Shown: piece after piece, positions 51,863 through 63,744 of the stretch
Layout: every line of letters begins with the position of its first letter
How positions within the stretch are numbered: position 1 is the first letter of the stretch
From: Crossaster papposus
Lineage: Eukaryota; Echinodermata; Asteroidea; Velatida; Solasteridae
Reading direction: 5' to 3'
DNA: 64,000 nucleotides
NCBI GenBank assembly: GCA_037893245.1
Contig: JBAIAA010000518.1
Location: forward strand, 744,001 to 808,000
Program-made: the position numbers and the translations under genes
Notes under the pieces: model-generated
Databases searched by the model: none
Seen by the model: the letters and a program-made list of their open reading frames with translations, nothing else
Told to the model about the DNA's origin: nothing

Positions 51863-52599
51863 TTGAATTTGCTGTAATAAAATTAAAAAATGGGTTTTTG
51901 GGGATTAGTATCGTATAGAAAATATTGTTACATTGACTTATTTGAAGGTTTGTGTTTGTAGATGCTTAACGCACACCCCCCCCCCCCCCCCTCCCCCCCA
52001 CCCCCCCCCCCCCCAACCTTGCACCCCTCCCACCCCCTACAAATCTGAACAGAATTCCTGAGAAACCACAACATTCCACGAACTCAATGCTCGGGGGGGG
52101 GGGGGGGGTTATCTTTGTATCATATCGTGCTTCTAATGTTGCAACGCGCGCATGAATGTAATAACATTTGGAAACGAACATAAAACATTCTCAATTTTTC
52201 TTCATGAAACTTTTAGAGAACTTATGCTAATTTATGCTAATACTTAGGCAATAAACTAAAAACAAAATAAGAAATTACTAAAGCCAAAGTTTATATATTT
52301 TTTAGAACATCAGATTCAATAATAATTCAAAGTGAATATTTTAAATAACTGAATTCTGATTACTATTATCAACAGATTATTTGGAATAGATAATATGACG
52401 AGTATTTTTGACGGCTTGATCGAGCCGATTGACGTAATCAAACTAAGGCAAAATGGCCGCCAAGTCAGTAAAAAACGCTGATCCGTTTTTGTAAAACCTT
52501 TGGATTTCTCACAATTTTAAAACAGGTTCACGCTTATATGGGGGAATGACAACTCTGTAGCGCTCCACTTTTTAATTGACTGTTCATTTAAGATCAATT

Positions 52600-52826
52600 T
52601 TACAGAGCTAGCTGATTTTGTTTGGGTACTTTGTTGACGTGATTTCTACCCAGCTGTGTCATCGACTTCGTCTTGTGTGCCGCCGCCGCGCCGGTGTTTA
52701 CGTCGTCGGTGTAGCAACCGCGAAGCTTGTTGAAGGTTGATCCGATCCAGTGAATATTCGTGCGGCGCGTCCGTTGTGTCGGTGGAGTACACAACTCATC
52801 GTTTGGATCGACATTAAGCTCGTCAG
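52600..52826 (-). CDS. Possible 3'-terminal exon, unrecognised
   Basis: Minus-strand open segment from a TTTTCACCCAG acceptor (52827) to TAA at 52600: 74 codons, phase 1 in. It reads ADELNVDPNDELCTPP, then a basic stretch QRTRRTNIHW and STFNKLRGCYTDDV. Base composition is richer in CpG than the flanks. I do not recognise it and find no convincing upstream exon between 52830 and 54000; a 'gttagt' donor near 53312 is weak. It could be the end of a small secreted or peptide precursor, or chance. Confidence 0.3.
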
Positions 52827-52966
52827 CTGGGTGAAAACAAATTCACTTTAATACTTCAACTTCTAGTTCTACAGCGGTACTCAGCAACGTCCATATAATA
52901 TATAGTTTGATACTACCGCCCGGCACATTTGGGTAATTTGTTACGTTAAATTAGGCCGTAGCCCCA

Positions 52967-53218
52967 GGGGCCAATTTCATAGAGCTGCTAAGCACAAACA
53001 TTTGCTTAGCATGACAATTAGTCCTTGGCAAAAACAAGGTATACAGACCAAATTTTCACCTGATCTTTATTGTTCTGGATTGATATTCAGTTGTTGTTTT
53101 GCTTAGCATGAAAAAGCACGTATAATTTTGGCTGGTAACCTGGTTTTATTGAGCAAGACTTTTTTTGTGCTATGCAATTTTTTTTGTTTAGCACTAGCAG
53201 CTCTATGAAATTGGGCCC
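52967..53218. mobile_element. Family C fold-back MITE
   Basis: Ends GGGGCCAATTTCATAGAGCT and AGCTCTATGAAATTGGGCCC, with the usual TTAGCATGA words inside. 53219-53845 shows no gene. Confidence 0.88.
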
Positions 53219-53845
53219 AGGAGTAGGACACAAAACTAGTGTAGCTTCAGATGATGTCCAAATGTTAAAAAAGCGATAACTAGAGTCCAGTATAAACTCG
53301 GAATACTAACCTCCCTACGTACGGAAGGGAGTCCAGGATACGAAAAAATTATGATGAAATTTTCAATATTTTGACCTCATTGTAGACAATAATTTCACCC
53401 TCACATATACTAATTACTATTCGTGTCCTTATCTATCGAGTATCGGACCGGGATGTTTAGAAATTTCATATGCTACGCTGGATGACGTTTTTCAGGAAAT
53501 TAAACGTCAAAAGCAACGTTAACTTGTAGACTCTCTTCATCAGTTTCATACCGACTCAAGTTTATATACGACGTGCGCTGTAAGCGCGATGCTGCGTTTC
53601 CGCTCAATATCAATGCAAGTTTAACGTTGTTTTTAGTTTATTTTCCTGAAAAAACGCCGGCCAGCGTAACATATGGAATTTCTTAACCCCCCGTTCTCTA
53701 TACAAGGACACATAGAATACATAGACAAGAAATTGACTTTTTTAACAAGGTAAAATATTAGGAGTGTTTTACGTGAAGGACTGATCAATCACACCAGCGA
53801 GGATCATACCATAAACGTAGCTAGAAGGGTGTTTGACAAAATTAC

Positions 53846-53930
53846 GCAGTAATTCATCAGGATTCGAACCTGTGTACCGTCGCGCATGAGTCGGAACACC
53901 ATACAACCATTGGACCACAACGCCCTGTTT
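53846..53930 (-). repeat. tRNA-like SINE head before KIF17
   Basis: On the minus strand 'gggcgttgtggtccaatggt' and 'acaggttcgaatcctga' resemble a tRNA A and B box. It sits about 90 bp upstream of the KIF17 start codon. The acceptor stem does not close, so a functional tRNA is unlikely. Confidence 0.55.
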
Positions 53931-54017
53931 TTATGCACAACGCCCCGTTTTTTATGCATATCGGCCTTGTTTATTCATGTCCGATCCTCCTGCTGTCCCT
54001 TTGCATCGTAGCCGAGA

Positions 54018-54242
54018 ATGGCCGAGGCCGTGAAGGTCATCGTGCGATGCCGGCCCATGAACGACAGGGAGAAGGGGCTGAGATGCAACGTGGTGGTGCA
54101 GATGGAGGGCGGTCGGGGCTACTGCTCCATTCAAAAGCCCAAGACCAAGGACCCACCGAAGAGCTTCACCTTCGACGGTGCGTACTACATTGACGCAACC
54201 ACAGAGACCATCTACAACGACATAGCTTACCCGTTGGTTGAC
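54018..54242 (+). CDS. KIF17: KIF17 exon 1
   Basis: 75 codons from ATG ([15 protein letters not shown] to NDIAYPLVD), phase 0, donor GTGAGT. Beta-1 of the motor and the FTFDGAYY segment. Confidence 0.95.
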
Positions 54243-56721
54243 GTGAGTACAACAATTGCGACCTCTATTCAATTCACGCTCGGTTCAGACAGGCGTTCCA
54301 CAGTCGCGCCGAAACAAATTGAAATCAAGTCGCTCCTGAGTTGATCTAACAGTAACAACTCCAGCAGTCGATCACACGTACAAACTTATCGCGGAAATTC
54401 CCATATGCAAATTAGGTGAACAGCGCCGCTCATTATGACGTCATCGTACGTTCTCGCTTTACGCGCGTCATCGCCTTCGGCCACTTCCGGGTACGGACTC
54501 GCTTCAGTTTTATGAATGAAATCATCATGCATCGGGTACTGCACATGCGTAGTGATGGTATGAGAAAAAGCTAAGATGGCCGCTGTCTAGTGCTGAAAAA
54601 AGCTTCCGAATCGGTGAAGTTTTGGGTGAGTTATGACAGTTAAAAACTTTTTGCGTCTTCCTTTTTTGGAACTCAAAGTTCTTACTGTCTCGGAGAGTCC
54701 ATATAATGTTATTCTTTCTCACAAAATTTCTTTGGAAATCAAGCGATTTAGTTCCGAATAGTTCATTTGTTTAGCTGTCGAATGGTGTTACACACGTGGG
54801 TGGTCGGATTGATAGCGCGATGGTCGCGAGCAATATGCATGGCCATTTTTAGATGAAACTCCCAAAATTTGACAATAATTCGGTCGACCCCCGCGTCGAT
54901 GCATTGTTATGGAAATTGAGCGGCGGCGCATCGTTAAAAATAGAATGACTGGAGGGGAATGACCAGCAAATTGGCGGGACAATCTTACGTCACAAAAGTC
55001 ACTGATAATTTTGGGCGTCAAATGAGTGCAAGTGCGCAGGCGTGAAAATTCCCGCATGATTTATGGGACAGGTTTGTACGTGGATCGTTCGCCGTCTGGC
55101 GCGCCTTGTCGCCCTTATTCGTTTCAGACGTCGAACTCAATTCACTCATTTGGTTCGGCGCGACTGTGGAACGCCTGTCTGAACCGAGCGTTACATAGTA
55201 GGATAGGTTAGAAAAATGGATACCAATTTCAAAAACAGTCGAGGTACGTTATTAACCAAAAACAGTCCAATAGGAACATCAATTCTTTTCGTACATTGCG
55301 TTATGGGGACAATCCATAGGGTTTGTGTGCTAAGGGAAATCTCTCTAAACTCAAACTCGGAACATACAGCAATTCTAAAATGTTTACCTAATTTGTCTTC
55401 TACATTTTCTTTCATTATACCCTATCCCAATTCCACCTCTAAACCTCTTTACTGAAGACCCAACGCGCTGTGGGGACTCGGAAATGTCCCCACTACTCGG
55501 TCTGTTTTTGTCTAAACAAAAGAACCTGTCCCCACAACTAGGTGGAGGCTAAAACAGTAGGAGATATCCTTTGGTGCAGGAGGTGTTGTAAATGCATTAA
55601 GCAGCCTGACCTTGAATATAGTGCTGCCAATGTGCGCTGGGCGGGCCACGCACGTACAAACCTGTCCCATAAATCATGCGGGAATTTGCACGCCTGCGCA
55701 CTTGCACTCATTTGACGCCCAAAATTATCAGTGACTTTTGTGACGTAAGATTGTCCCGCCAATTTGCTGGTCATTCCCCTCCAGTCATTCTATTTTTAAC
55801 GATGCGCCGCCGCTCAATTTCTATAACAATGCATTGTAAGTAACACTTTTTGTTGCTCTTGTCTTGCACGTGTTTTATCACGTGATCCTTTGAGAATTAT
55901 TGGCAAATTTTGGGAGTTTCATCTAAAAATGGCCATGCATATTGCTCGCGACCATCGCGCTATCAATCCGACCACCCACGTGTGTAACACCATTCGACAG
56001 CTAAACAAATGAACTATTCGGAACTAAATCGCTTGATTTCCAAAGAAATTTCGTGAGAAAGAATAACATTATTACAAATATGGACTCTCTGAGACAGTAA
56101 GAACTTTGAGTTCCAAAAAAGGAAGACGCAAAAAGTTTTTAAACTGTCATAACTCACCCAAAACTTCACCGATTCGAAAGCTTTTTTCAGCACTAGACAG
56201 CGGCCATCTTAGCTTTTTCTCATACCATCACTACGCATGTGCAGTACCCGATGCATAATGATTTCATTCATAAAACTGAAGCGAGTCCGTACCCGGAAGT
56301 GGCCGAAGGCGATGACGCGCGTTAAACGAGAACGTACGATGACGTCATAATGAGCGGCGCTGTTCACCTAATTTGCATATGGGAATTTCCGCGATAAGTT
56401 TGTACCGTGGTGTGCTGGGCGGGCCACAAAAGTGCCGTTGTCCGAACCAGCTTGAAGACGCAGCAGGTCAAACCTAAGAATGAGATGATCATCGCAAATC
56501 ACAAAAGAATGTTAGCAATGTCTTCGCAATGTCAATGATGTTTTTCTTCTCTGGTATAATTCAGGGTGTGTTGGAGGGCTACAATGGCACTATCTTCGCC
56601 TACGGACAGACTGGTTGTGGGAAGTCCTTCAGCATGCAGGGCATCACGGACCCAGCCGCCCAGCGGGGGATTATCCCACGGTCCTTCGAACACATCTTTG
56701 AGAGCATACAGGTAGGTTGAC

Positions 56722-56757
<36 letters not shown>

Positions 56758-59700
56758 TTAAAATTTGTAATGTTCTTTTTCCGTACAAATGTGACCTGTT
56801 CCAACGAAACCCGGACAAAGTCGCACAATGTGTTTTGTCACAATGTACTCCTGAAGTCATTTCGGGATGGATTTTACCATTTTGAGGTTTTAGATTTTCC
56901 TAAGTCACTCACTATTAATCTACAATCTCCTCAAATTTGAACAAAATCCGTCTACCAGAAGTGCGTTTTTTGTCAATTTTGTGAAAAATTTGTGTACAGA
57001 AATAATACGCTTTTTTGAACTTCAAAGCTGTTTATCTCATAATTAGGTTGTCAGGGTTTTATCACTAAATCCAGACCCCAGGGAAGATAGGGTGGGGGTA
57101 CATATGTAAATGATACATCATTTTAAAGCTGAGAACCTAGAGAATTTGAAAAAAGCAAAATCTGAAAAACTAAAAAGTCGACTTTGTCCGGGTTTCGTTG
57201 GAACAGGTCACAAATGATCAAAAGTTCATAAAATTGACCACATAAAATTGACCACATGTGACCGTCCACGACGAAAAGGCTGTAAAGTAGGCATCTTGAC
57301 GTTTTGAGATATTTAGAGATTTTATATATTTAGTAATTTTATATATTTGTGACCTGTCATCACAAAATGAGCGTAAAGTCGCACGGAGTGATTTCCCAGT
57401 ACGGCCACTCAAAGTCAAAATTTGAAGGGGTGGTCGATTTTGAGATTATATGTTTTTTTTAAAAACTAAATCCCCATCAATCAATTCCCAATTTTTCAGG
57501 ACGATCAGATAAAAACAAAATAAGTTTTTGAGACAATTTTGACTATGCCTTTCTATGCCTTTCACACAATTTCTCGCAAGAAATGCCCGTTTTCTCATAA
57601 TCTCTGTATTAAGACTCCAGACTAAAAAATAAAAAAAACAAATATATATTGAGTATCAAACCTCCAAGTGTTATATACCATTGGAAAGCTCTGTTTCCAC
57701 AGAATGTAGAAATACCCATATCTCAATTTTTGATTTTGCCGACTTTACGCTCATTTTGTGATGACAGGTCACATTTAGTAATTTTTTGTTGATATCTGCA
57801 ACAAAATGCTATTTTTCCTCCATTTTTTTGGTCGCTAGGTTACAGAAGGCGTCAAGTTTCTGGTTCGAGCGTCCTACTTAGAGATCTACAATGAAGACAT
57901 CAGGGATCTCCTCGGCAAAGATCACAAGGCCAAGCTGGAGTTAAAGGAGCATCCTGATAAAGGGGTGTATGTCAAAGGTCAGGGTCATCATTTTTTCGTC
58001 AGTGATTTGAGTACATTCGTATCCCTTCTCACAGACAGACCTATAGGGTTTTAACCAGTTCGCGCCGGGATTATTTTAACATCTCCGAGTCGAGGAGCGG
58101 GATTATTTTTAAGGAAACTCTATCCGAAGCGGGTTCAGGCCGATAGTGCCGGGAAGCACACCCACGCATTTCCGGCCTTGCTCGCTGCTGACAGACATTT
58201 CCGAACTTGAACCTGGCGTGTTTATGCGTCATCCGTTTTGAATTTGGGGAAAATTTGCATTTATATACGTCATCCGGCACGAACTGGTTAAAGGAAGGAT
58301 AGACCCTTAGTAATTGCTTGAATTATCAGGAATGGGTGGATGTAAAGGTAGGATACACCATTGGTAATTGCTTAAATTATCAGTAATGGGTGGATGCAAA
58401 GGTATGGGATAGACCCTTAGTAATTGCTTGAATTATCAGGAATGGGTGGATGTAAAGGTAGGATACACCATTGGTAATTGCTTAAATTATCAGTAATGGG
58501 TGGATGCAAAGGTATGGGATACACCATTGGTAATTGCTTGAATTATCAGGAATGGGTGGATGTAAAGGTAGGATACACCATTGGTAATTGCTTAAATTAT
58601 CAGTAATGGGTGGATGCAAAGGTATGGGATACACCATTGGTAATTGCTTGAATTATCAGGAATGGGTGGATGTAAAGGTAGGATACACCATTGGTAATTG
58701 CTTAAATTATCAGTAATGGGTGGATGTAAAGGTATGGGATACACCATTGGTAATTGCTTGAATTATCAGGAATGGGTGGATGTAAAGGTGGGATACAGTT
58801 TTGGAAATTGTTTGAATTATCAGGAATTGGTGGATGTAAAGGTAGGATACACCATTGGTAATTGCTTGAATTATCAGGAATGGGTGGATGTAAAGGTGGG
58901 ATACAGTTTTGGAAATTGTTTGAATTATCAGGAATTGGTGGATGTAAAGGTAGGATACACCATTGGTAATTGCTAGAATTATCAGGAATGGGTGGATGTA
59001 AAGGTAGGATACACCATTGGTACTTACTTGAATTATCAGAAATGGGTGGATGTAAAGGTATAGGATACACCATTGGTAATTGCTTAAATTATCAGGAATG
59101 GGTGGATGTAAAGGTGGGATACACCCTTGGTAATTGCGCCAATGCATGCGCACCAATGCATGCGCTAGCTGTAGCTAGCCGGCCATGAACATCGCGAATA
59201 AACACTATGTACATGGAATGGCACGATCCTATCTCTGCAATGCACGTGCGCGTAAATGTACTGTACATTGTACATGTACTGTACTAGTGAACAGTTGATC
59301 TGAGAAATCACATGTAATGTATTCAATATTTTAACTCGCCTGCCGGACGACTGAGGAAAGTTTTTTTAACCCGTCGTGGCTGTTTTCACTCGCATTTGGC
59401 GAGCGGGTGACAGCTAAGGGGAAACCTTGGGCGGATGTAAAGGTGGGATACAGCATTGGTAATTGTTTGACTTATCAGGAATGGGTGAAGGTTTTCTGAA
59501 CTTCAAAGCTGTTTATCTCATAATTAGGTTGTCGGGGTTTTAATTGTTATCACTAAATCCTTCCCCCTGGGGAGATAGGGTGGGGGTACATTATGTCAAT
59601 GATACTTCATTTTAAAGCTGAGAGCCTAGAGAATTTGAGAAAAAAACCCCTAAAATTGTCAACTTTGTTCGGGTTTCGTTGGAGCAGTGACCATCCACGA

Positions 59701-62700
59701 CAAAAGGGCCGTAAACTCGCCAGAGCTTATTTTAAGAAAAGGACCATTAAAATATGTGAAAAACAATAACCAACAAAGAATTTTCATATTCACTGTTACT
59801 TGTACATGTAGCTAACCATAAACACCAACTATGTCTTGTAAGCTTATTTCTTGTAGATTTCATTTCTCTAAATATCTCAAAAACATAAAGATGCCTACTT
59901 TACAGCCCTCTCGTCCTGGACGATCACATTATGCTTGAAACATTGGTAGTAAAAAACAAAAAATGCTAGCTTGTATTCATACGGCCCAATGTCTGGCCTG
60001 CAGATCTGACCATGCACATCGTTCACAACACGGCGGAGTGCGAGCACATCATGGACACGGGGTGGAAGAACCGCTCCACGGGATCTACGCTGATGAACGC
60101 CGACTCGTCGCGCTCTCACTCCATCTTCACCATCCACATCGAGCGCTGCGACATGGATGATTCCGGGGAGGACCACCTGAGGGCGGGGAAGCTCAACCTG
60201 GTGGACTTGGCCGGCAGCGAGAGACAGGCTAAAACTGGTAAGGGAACAACAACAAAAACACACCGATGAGACCGTGGATCTCATCGTTATTCCCTAACCT
60301 CAAACCTTGGCCTTAATTTCAATTATTTTAACCCTAACCCTTCTTTTTAACCCTCCTATATATAGGGCAGTTGCCATTGAATTGTCTGACCTTTCAAAAC
60401 CTTTCAAGTTTCCTGGACTGAAAGGTTTTGAAAGGTGAGAAAACTGTCTGACAAAAGGGACCTATGAAAGATTACGAAAGGTAAAACAACTCATTCCAGA
60501 GCATGTACACTACACAGTGATGCTAAAGTCAAAAATCCGAACTTAAAATTTTATTATCTTAAAAAAAAAAAAAAAAAAATGGGAAAATTTATCATTTTTT
60601 TCAAAATATTTTAGGGGCGACCGGTGATCGACTGAAGGAAGCCACCAAGATCAACCTGTCCTTGTCTGCCCTGGGTAACGTCATCTCGGCCCTGGTGGAT
60701 GGTAAATCCAAGCACATACCTTACAGAGACTCCAAGCTGACAAGACTGCTGCAGGATTCCCTCGGTGAGTGTCCAACATTCCCGAAGAACAACATTGCAT
60801 AGAGAGAGAACATTAGAGGACATGCTATTACTGTTGAAATGCTGCTATAACAAACGCCACAGGATCCACAGATTTTGTTCGGTATATTCATCGTTCGGTA
60901 TAGCGATTTTCAGCCGCCGTTCCATCAGGGCCCAATTTCTTGGCTCTGCTTACCGTTAGCGAAAAATCCCTGCTTACTGTAGCGGAAAGTTCCTGCTTAC
61001 AGTAGCAGAAAATTCCGTGCTTACGGTAAGCGTATTTCACGCGTTAGCGAGGAATTGTGGCTTCTGCGCATGCGTACAACTCGTAACTAAGGATTTTGTG
61101 GGTACAGGGTGTACACAGACTTTTTCTGCTCGCGCAGTTAGCACAAAATGGTGATTGTAAGCTCGGAGGTCTGTGGTTAGCAGACCCAAGTAATTGGGCC
61201 CAAGGTGCTAATTTTTCAAGATGGCGTGTGTCCTTGGTATAGTTAGGGAATTTAAAACGGCCAACATTTTTTATATAGCATTTCATATATTGGTACCCAG
61301 TGGATAAAAACAAAAAATAATTGGTTGACATATTTTCAACATCGATGTTTGGTATGCTTAGACACAACAATCGGGAGCAAACAATGTGGTGCACTTTGCA
61401 GCCACTGCCAGGAACATGCTGAGGGAAATTTTTCAACTCAAACTTTTTTCTTTCAATATATTCTAACCTTTATAGACCCCTTTTACTGGAGACCAAAAAT
61501 GTTATGGGGACACGGAAATGGCCCCCCAACTCTGTCAGCTTTTCTCAAAACCAAAGGACCTGTTCCCGCAACTAAATGTATGCTAGAACACCGGAGGAAA
61601 AACCCCTCCTCTTTAGCGATAAGTTTTACTGAGTTCTTGTACATGCATTACACAACGCACGGGGTCGAGTGCCTTGCTTAAGGACACACGTGTCAAGACC
61701 GGGACTCGAACCCACACTCTGCTGATCAGAAACAACCAGAGCTTGGCTCCGGTCCTCTTAATCCTGCGTCTTGGAGGATGCTGCCTTTGGGGCAGCAGTT
61801 TCTTTTGTTTTTTCTGAAAAAGCAAAAAAAAAGCGCCTCCATACATTGATGCTCCAGAAATGCCTACCCTGGTACTTGCCGAAAAGGACTGTGTAGTCAT
61901 GCCTATGAGAGCGTCCCATAGGGTTGTGTACAAACCTTCTTCCTGTTTGTTCATAATTGCTTCTACCGCAGGGTGTAAAGTACTTTGTCAATGACCCAGC
62001 TCCAGAAATGGGGTTGGGAAGAGTTCATGGGATCTTCCATTTAACTATTTAGACCCTTTGAGAAAGGATTGTGTACATGAGGCAAATGTATATACGCTGC
62101 AGGTGGAGCAAGCGCCGTGACTCGGCGCGCGCATGCGCCACTGTTGTACCATAACGCACCGTTTGTTTTTTGTGCAACCACCAGGTGGCAACACCAAGAC
62201 CTTAATGGTGGCCTGCCTCTCGCCGGCCGACAACAACTACGACGAGACGCTGAGCACGCTCCGTTATGCCAACCGGGCCAAGAACATCAAGAACAAGCCC
62301 AAGATTAACGAGGACCCGAAGGACGCCCTGTTGAGGCAGTACCAGGAGGAGATCAACAAGCTTAAGGCCATGCTGATGGGTCAGATGCCCATCCCTGCCG
62401 ATGGCTTCGAAGGTGAGTCGGACGGGATGACCGTGACGGACTGTGGTCCGGTAGTTACGGTAGTTGTTGGTCCGGTAGTTTACGTTGTTCAACTCGTGTG
62501 CGATGGTACACAGATTTTGAATCCTGACAGGAACATGGTTTTGAATTCCGACAGGAACACGGTTGCTTGTGTTCTCAAGCAAGACACTTTACTCCAATTG
62601 CCTCTCTCTCTACCCAAAATGAGAGTAAAGTCGGAAATATTGAAAATTTAGATATTGGTATTTTCAAATTCTTCAGAAAGAAAGCTTTCCAATGGTACAT

Positions 62701-63600
62701 AATTATCGCTTGGGGGTTTTGCGATAAATACTTTTTACAGCGCTCTAGAAAGTCATGGGTTTAACAAAACTTGTTTGTAAGAAAACTTACTTTAAACATC
62801 TTGAACAAAACACGCAAAAGATTACAAGACAGGACAAGTAAGGTTCGGTTGAGCATAGCAACGGCTATGTTCTAATCATTATTTCTTCTAGAAATTGTCC
62901 ACACATACAAACTATTGTATAAACAACAAACTATCAAAATTTCAAAAACGTGGGATACTTACGAGGATCTGATTTGCATATTTAATTACCACGTTAGTTA
63001 AACCACTGATGGACTTTAATCCAAACACTAACTACGCAAAATCGCGTAATTTAAGAGGTTTTCGATCATCTGATCTTACCCAAAAAATGGGAATATGTAG
63101 AGGAGGACTTGGGCTTTCCAAATTACGCAAAATCTCAAAATTGACCTCCCCTTCATATTTTGACTTGGGATGGCCATATCTCTGAATCACATTGTGCGAC
63201 TTTACTCTCATTTTGTGGTGACAGGTCACAAATAGGGTACCTGTGAAGGTAGATCATCATCTTCACTCGTACCCTGTTTTGTTTTGTCTCTCTCTCTCGT
63301 AACCCCTACAAGGATCCTTTAAGCCCCCGCAGCCCGCCGTCACCAATGCCGCCACCCCGGCCGACGGCAGCAGCAGCGTCGCCGGGGAGGCACCCAGGGT
63401 CTCCTCGGCAGAGATCACTGCCGAGATTGACGCCGAGAGGGAGCGCATCAGTCGAGAGTACGAGGAGAAGATCGCGGCCATGTCGGCCAAATACGAAGAG
63501 GAACAGTCCAACAAGAACAAGCTGCAGCTGGACATCGAGCAGATGAAGACGTACTACGAAGGCAGGCTGGCTGAGGTGCCCGATGCCGTCAGGCATAACG
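54018..63600 (+). CDS. KIF17: KIF17-type kinesin-2 motor (first 7 exons)
   Basis: Homodimeric kinesin-2 (KIF17/OSM-3), a plus-end microtubule motor of cilia and dendrites that carries intraflagellar cargo. Exons 54018-54242, 56565-56711, 57839-57977, 60004-60237, 60615-60764, 62185-62412 and 63313-63600 join in one frame (470 codons). Residues 1-335 are the motor: [12 protein letters not shown]-loop GQTGCGKS at 89-96, switch I NADSSRSH at 202-209, switch II DLAGSE at 238-243, then [20 protein letters not shown], the neck linker and neck coiled coil. [14 protein letters not shown] distinguishes KIF17 from KIF3. After a Ser/Ala/Pro linker a second coiled coil starts ([19 protein letters not shown]). 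The tail lies beyond the right edge. A pyrimidine tract and CGTAG just before the ATG suggest a 5' UTR intron. Confidence 0.95.
54275..56404. mobile_element. 2-kb fold-back element in KIF17 intron 1
   Basis: Long arms 54377-55082 and 55650-56404 are inverse copies ('acaaacttatcgcggaaatt', 'ttgacgcccaaaattatcag', 'tattcggaactaaatcgctt' in either sense). The right arm has an extra ~50-bp block at 55835-55895. An inner pair (54275-54330 against 55130-55195) carries 'cggttcagacaggcgttcca'. Part of 55200-55560 resembles 61480-61580. Confidence 0.88.
56565..56711 (+). CDS. KIF17: KIF17 exon 2
   Basis: 49 codons: [21 protein letters not shown] and [15 protein letters not shown]. Acceptor TATAATTCAG, donor GTAGGT. 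Encodes the ATP-binding loop. Confidence 0.95.
56717..56757. repeat. AAT microsatellite
   Basis: About 13 AAT units directly after the exon 2 donor region. Confidence 0.95.
56790..57211. mobile_element. Fold-back element, TGTGACCTGTTCC family (D)
   Basis: Ends TGTGACCTGTTCCAACGAAA and TTTCGTTGGAACAGGTCACA, with ACCCGGACAAAGTCG inside both. A partial copy at 59478-59690 keeps the interior and one decayed end. Confidence 0.88.
57349..57773. mobile_element. Fold-back element, TGTGACCTGTCATC family (D)
   Basis: Ends TGTGACCTGTCATCACAAAA and TTTTGTGATGACAGGTCACA, plus GAGCGTAAAGTCG inside both. It lies inside another sequence (57250-57838) whose relative is at 59690-59935. Confidence 0.88.
57839..57977 (+). 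CDS. KIF17: KIF17 exon 3
   Basis: 139 nt, phase 0 in, phase 1 out: [20 protein letters not shown] and [14 protein letters not shown]. The YLEIYNE motif is conserved in all kinesins. Confidence 0.95.
58053..58290. mobile_element. Fold-back element, ACCAGTTCG family
   Basis: Left end 'taaccagttcgcgccggga', right end 'ccggcacgaactggtta'. The half copy at 1588-1762 belongs to it. Confidence 0.8.
58291..59135 (+). repeat. Tandem array derived from a family B MITE end
   Basis: About 17 units, roughly 46-50 bp, of 'ggatacaccattggtaattg', 'cttgaattatcaggaatggg' and 'tggatgtaaaggt'. This is the first ~50 bp of family B (compare 3580-3640). Longer two-unit periods are visible. One more unit stands apart at 59432-59485. 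The repeat frames are open on both strands, but this is non-coding in KIF17 intron 3. Confidence 0.9.
60004..60237 (+). CDS. KIF17: KIF17 exon 4
   Basis: 234 nt, phase 1 both sides: helix alpha-3, switch I ([11 protein letters not shown]) and switch II ([10 protein letters not shown]). Acceptor CTGGCCTGCAG, donor GTAAGG. Confidence 0.95.
60360..60612. repeat. Two partial repeats in KIF17 intron 4
   Basis: 60360-60493 matches the start of 44930-45590; 60494-60612 matches 223-345. They abut without spacer just before exon 5. Confidence 0.7.
60615..60764 (+). CDS. KIF17: KIF17 exon 5
   Basis: 150 nt, phase 1 both sides: [20 protein letters not shown] and [16 protein letters not shown], the microtubule-binding face. 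Acceptor ATATTTTAG, donor GTGAGT. Confidence 0.95.
60927..61202. mobile_element. Fold-back MITE with GCTTAC words
   Basis: Ends 'gggcccaatttcttgg' and 'caagtaattgggccc'. The left half has three spaced 'cctgcttac' or 'tgcttacggtaagc' words. In KIF17 intron 5. Confidence 0.7.
61365..61760 (-). repeat. SINE, tRNA-Leu/Ser-like family
   Basis: Shares the body with 33335-33655 ('gccactgccaggaacat', 'ccttgcttaaggacacacgt', 'gaccgggactcgaaccc'). The tRNA-like head is at the right, on the minus strand. An internal block at 61480-61580 is extra. Confidence 0.75.
62185..62412 (+). CDS. KIF17: KIF17 exon 6
   Basis: 228 nt, phase 1 both sides: [20 protein letters not shown], the end of the motor, the neck linker, and the coiled coil [14 protein letters not shown]. 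Donor GTGAGT. Confidence 0.95.
62617..63235. repeat. Family D fold-back element, left end lost
   Basis: 'aaaatgagagtaaagtcgg' at the left and 'actttactctcattttgtgg' plus 'tgacaggtcacaaat' at the right are inverse. The outer left terminus is missing. In KIF17 intron 6. Confidence 0.75.
63313..63600 (+). CDS. KIF17: KIF17 exon 7
   Basis: 288 nt, phase 1 both sides. A low-complexity Ala/Pro/Ser linker, then a heptad-rich coiled coil to DAVRHN. Acceptor CCCTACAAG, donor GTGAGT. The next exon lies off the window. Confidence 0.9.
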
Positions 63601-63744
63601 GTGAGTGATTAGAAGCAGCTCTTATATATAACGCACGTATATCTACCAAGACTAGTTCTGGAGGCGCTCTGCGATTTTCAAGGACAGGTTAATAAAGTTT
63701 TATAACAATATGATACCCATTATGTAGCACCTTTTGTACGAGTT

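Noticed and set aside
54018..54242. KIF3A/KIF3B as the identity of the kinesin
   Set aside because: The [22 protein letters not shown] and [20 protein letters not shown] segments fit KIF17/OSM-3 better than KIF3.
58698..59188. Repeat proteins on both strands (92-148 codons)
   Set aside because: Frames across the MITE-derived minisatellite; they lie in a KIF17 intron.
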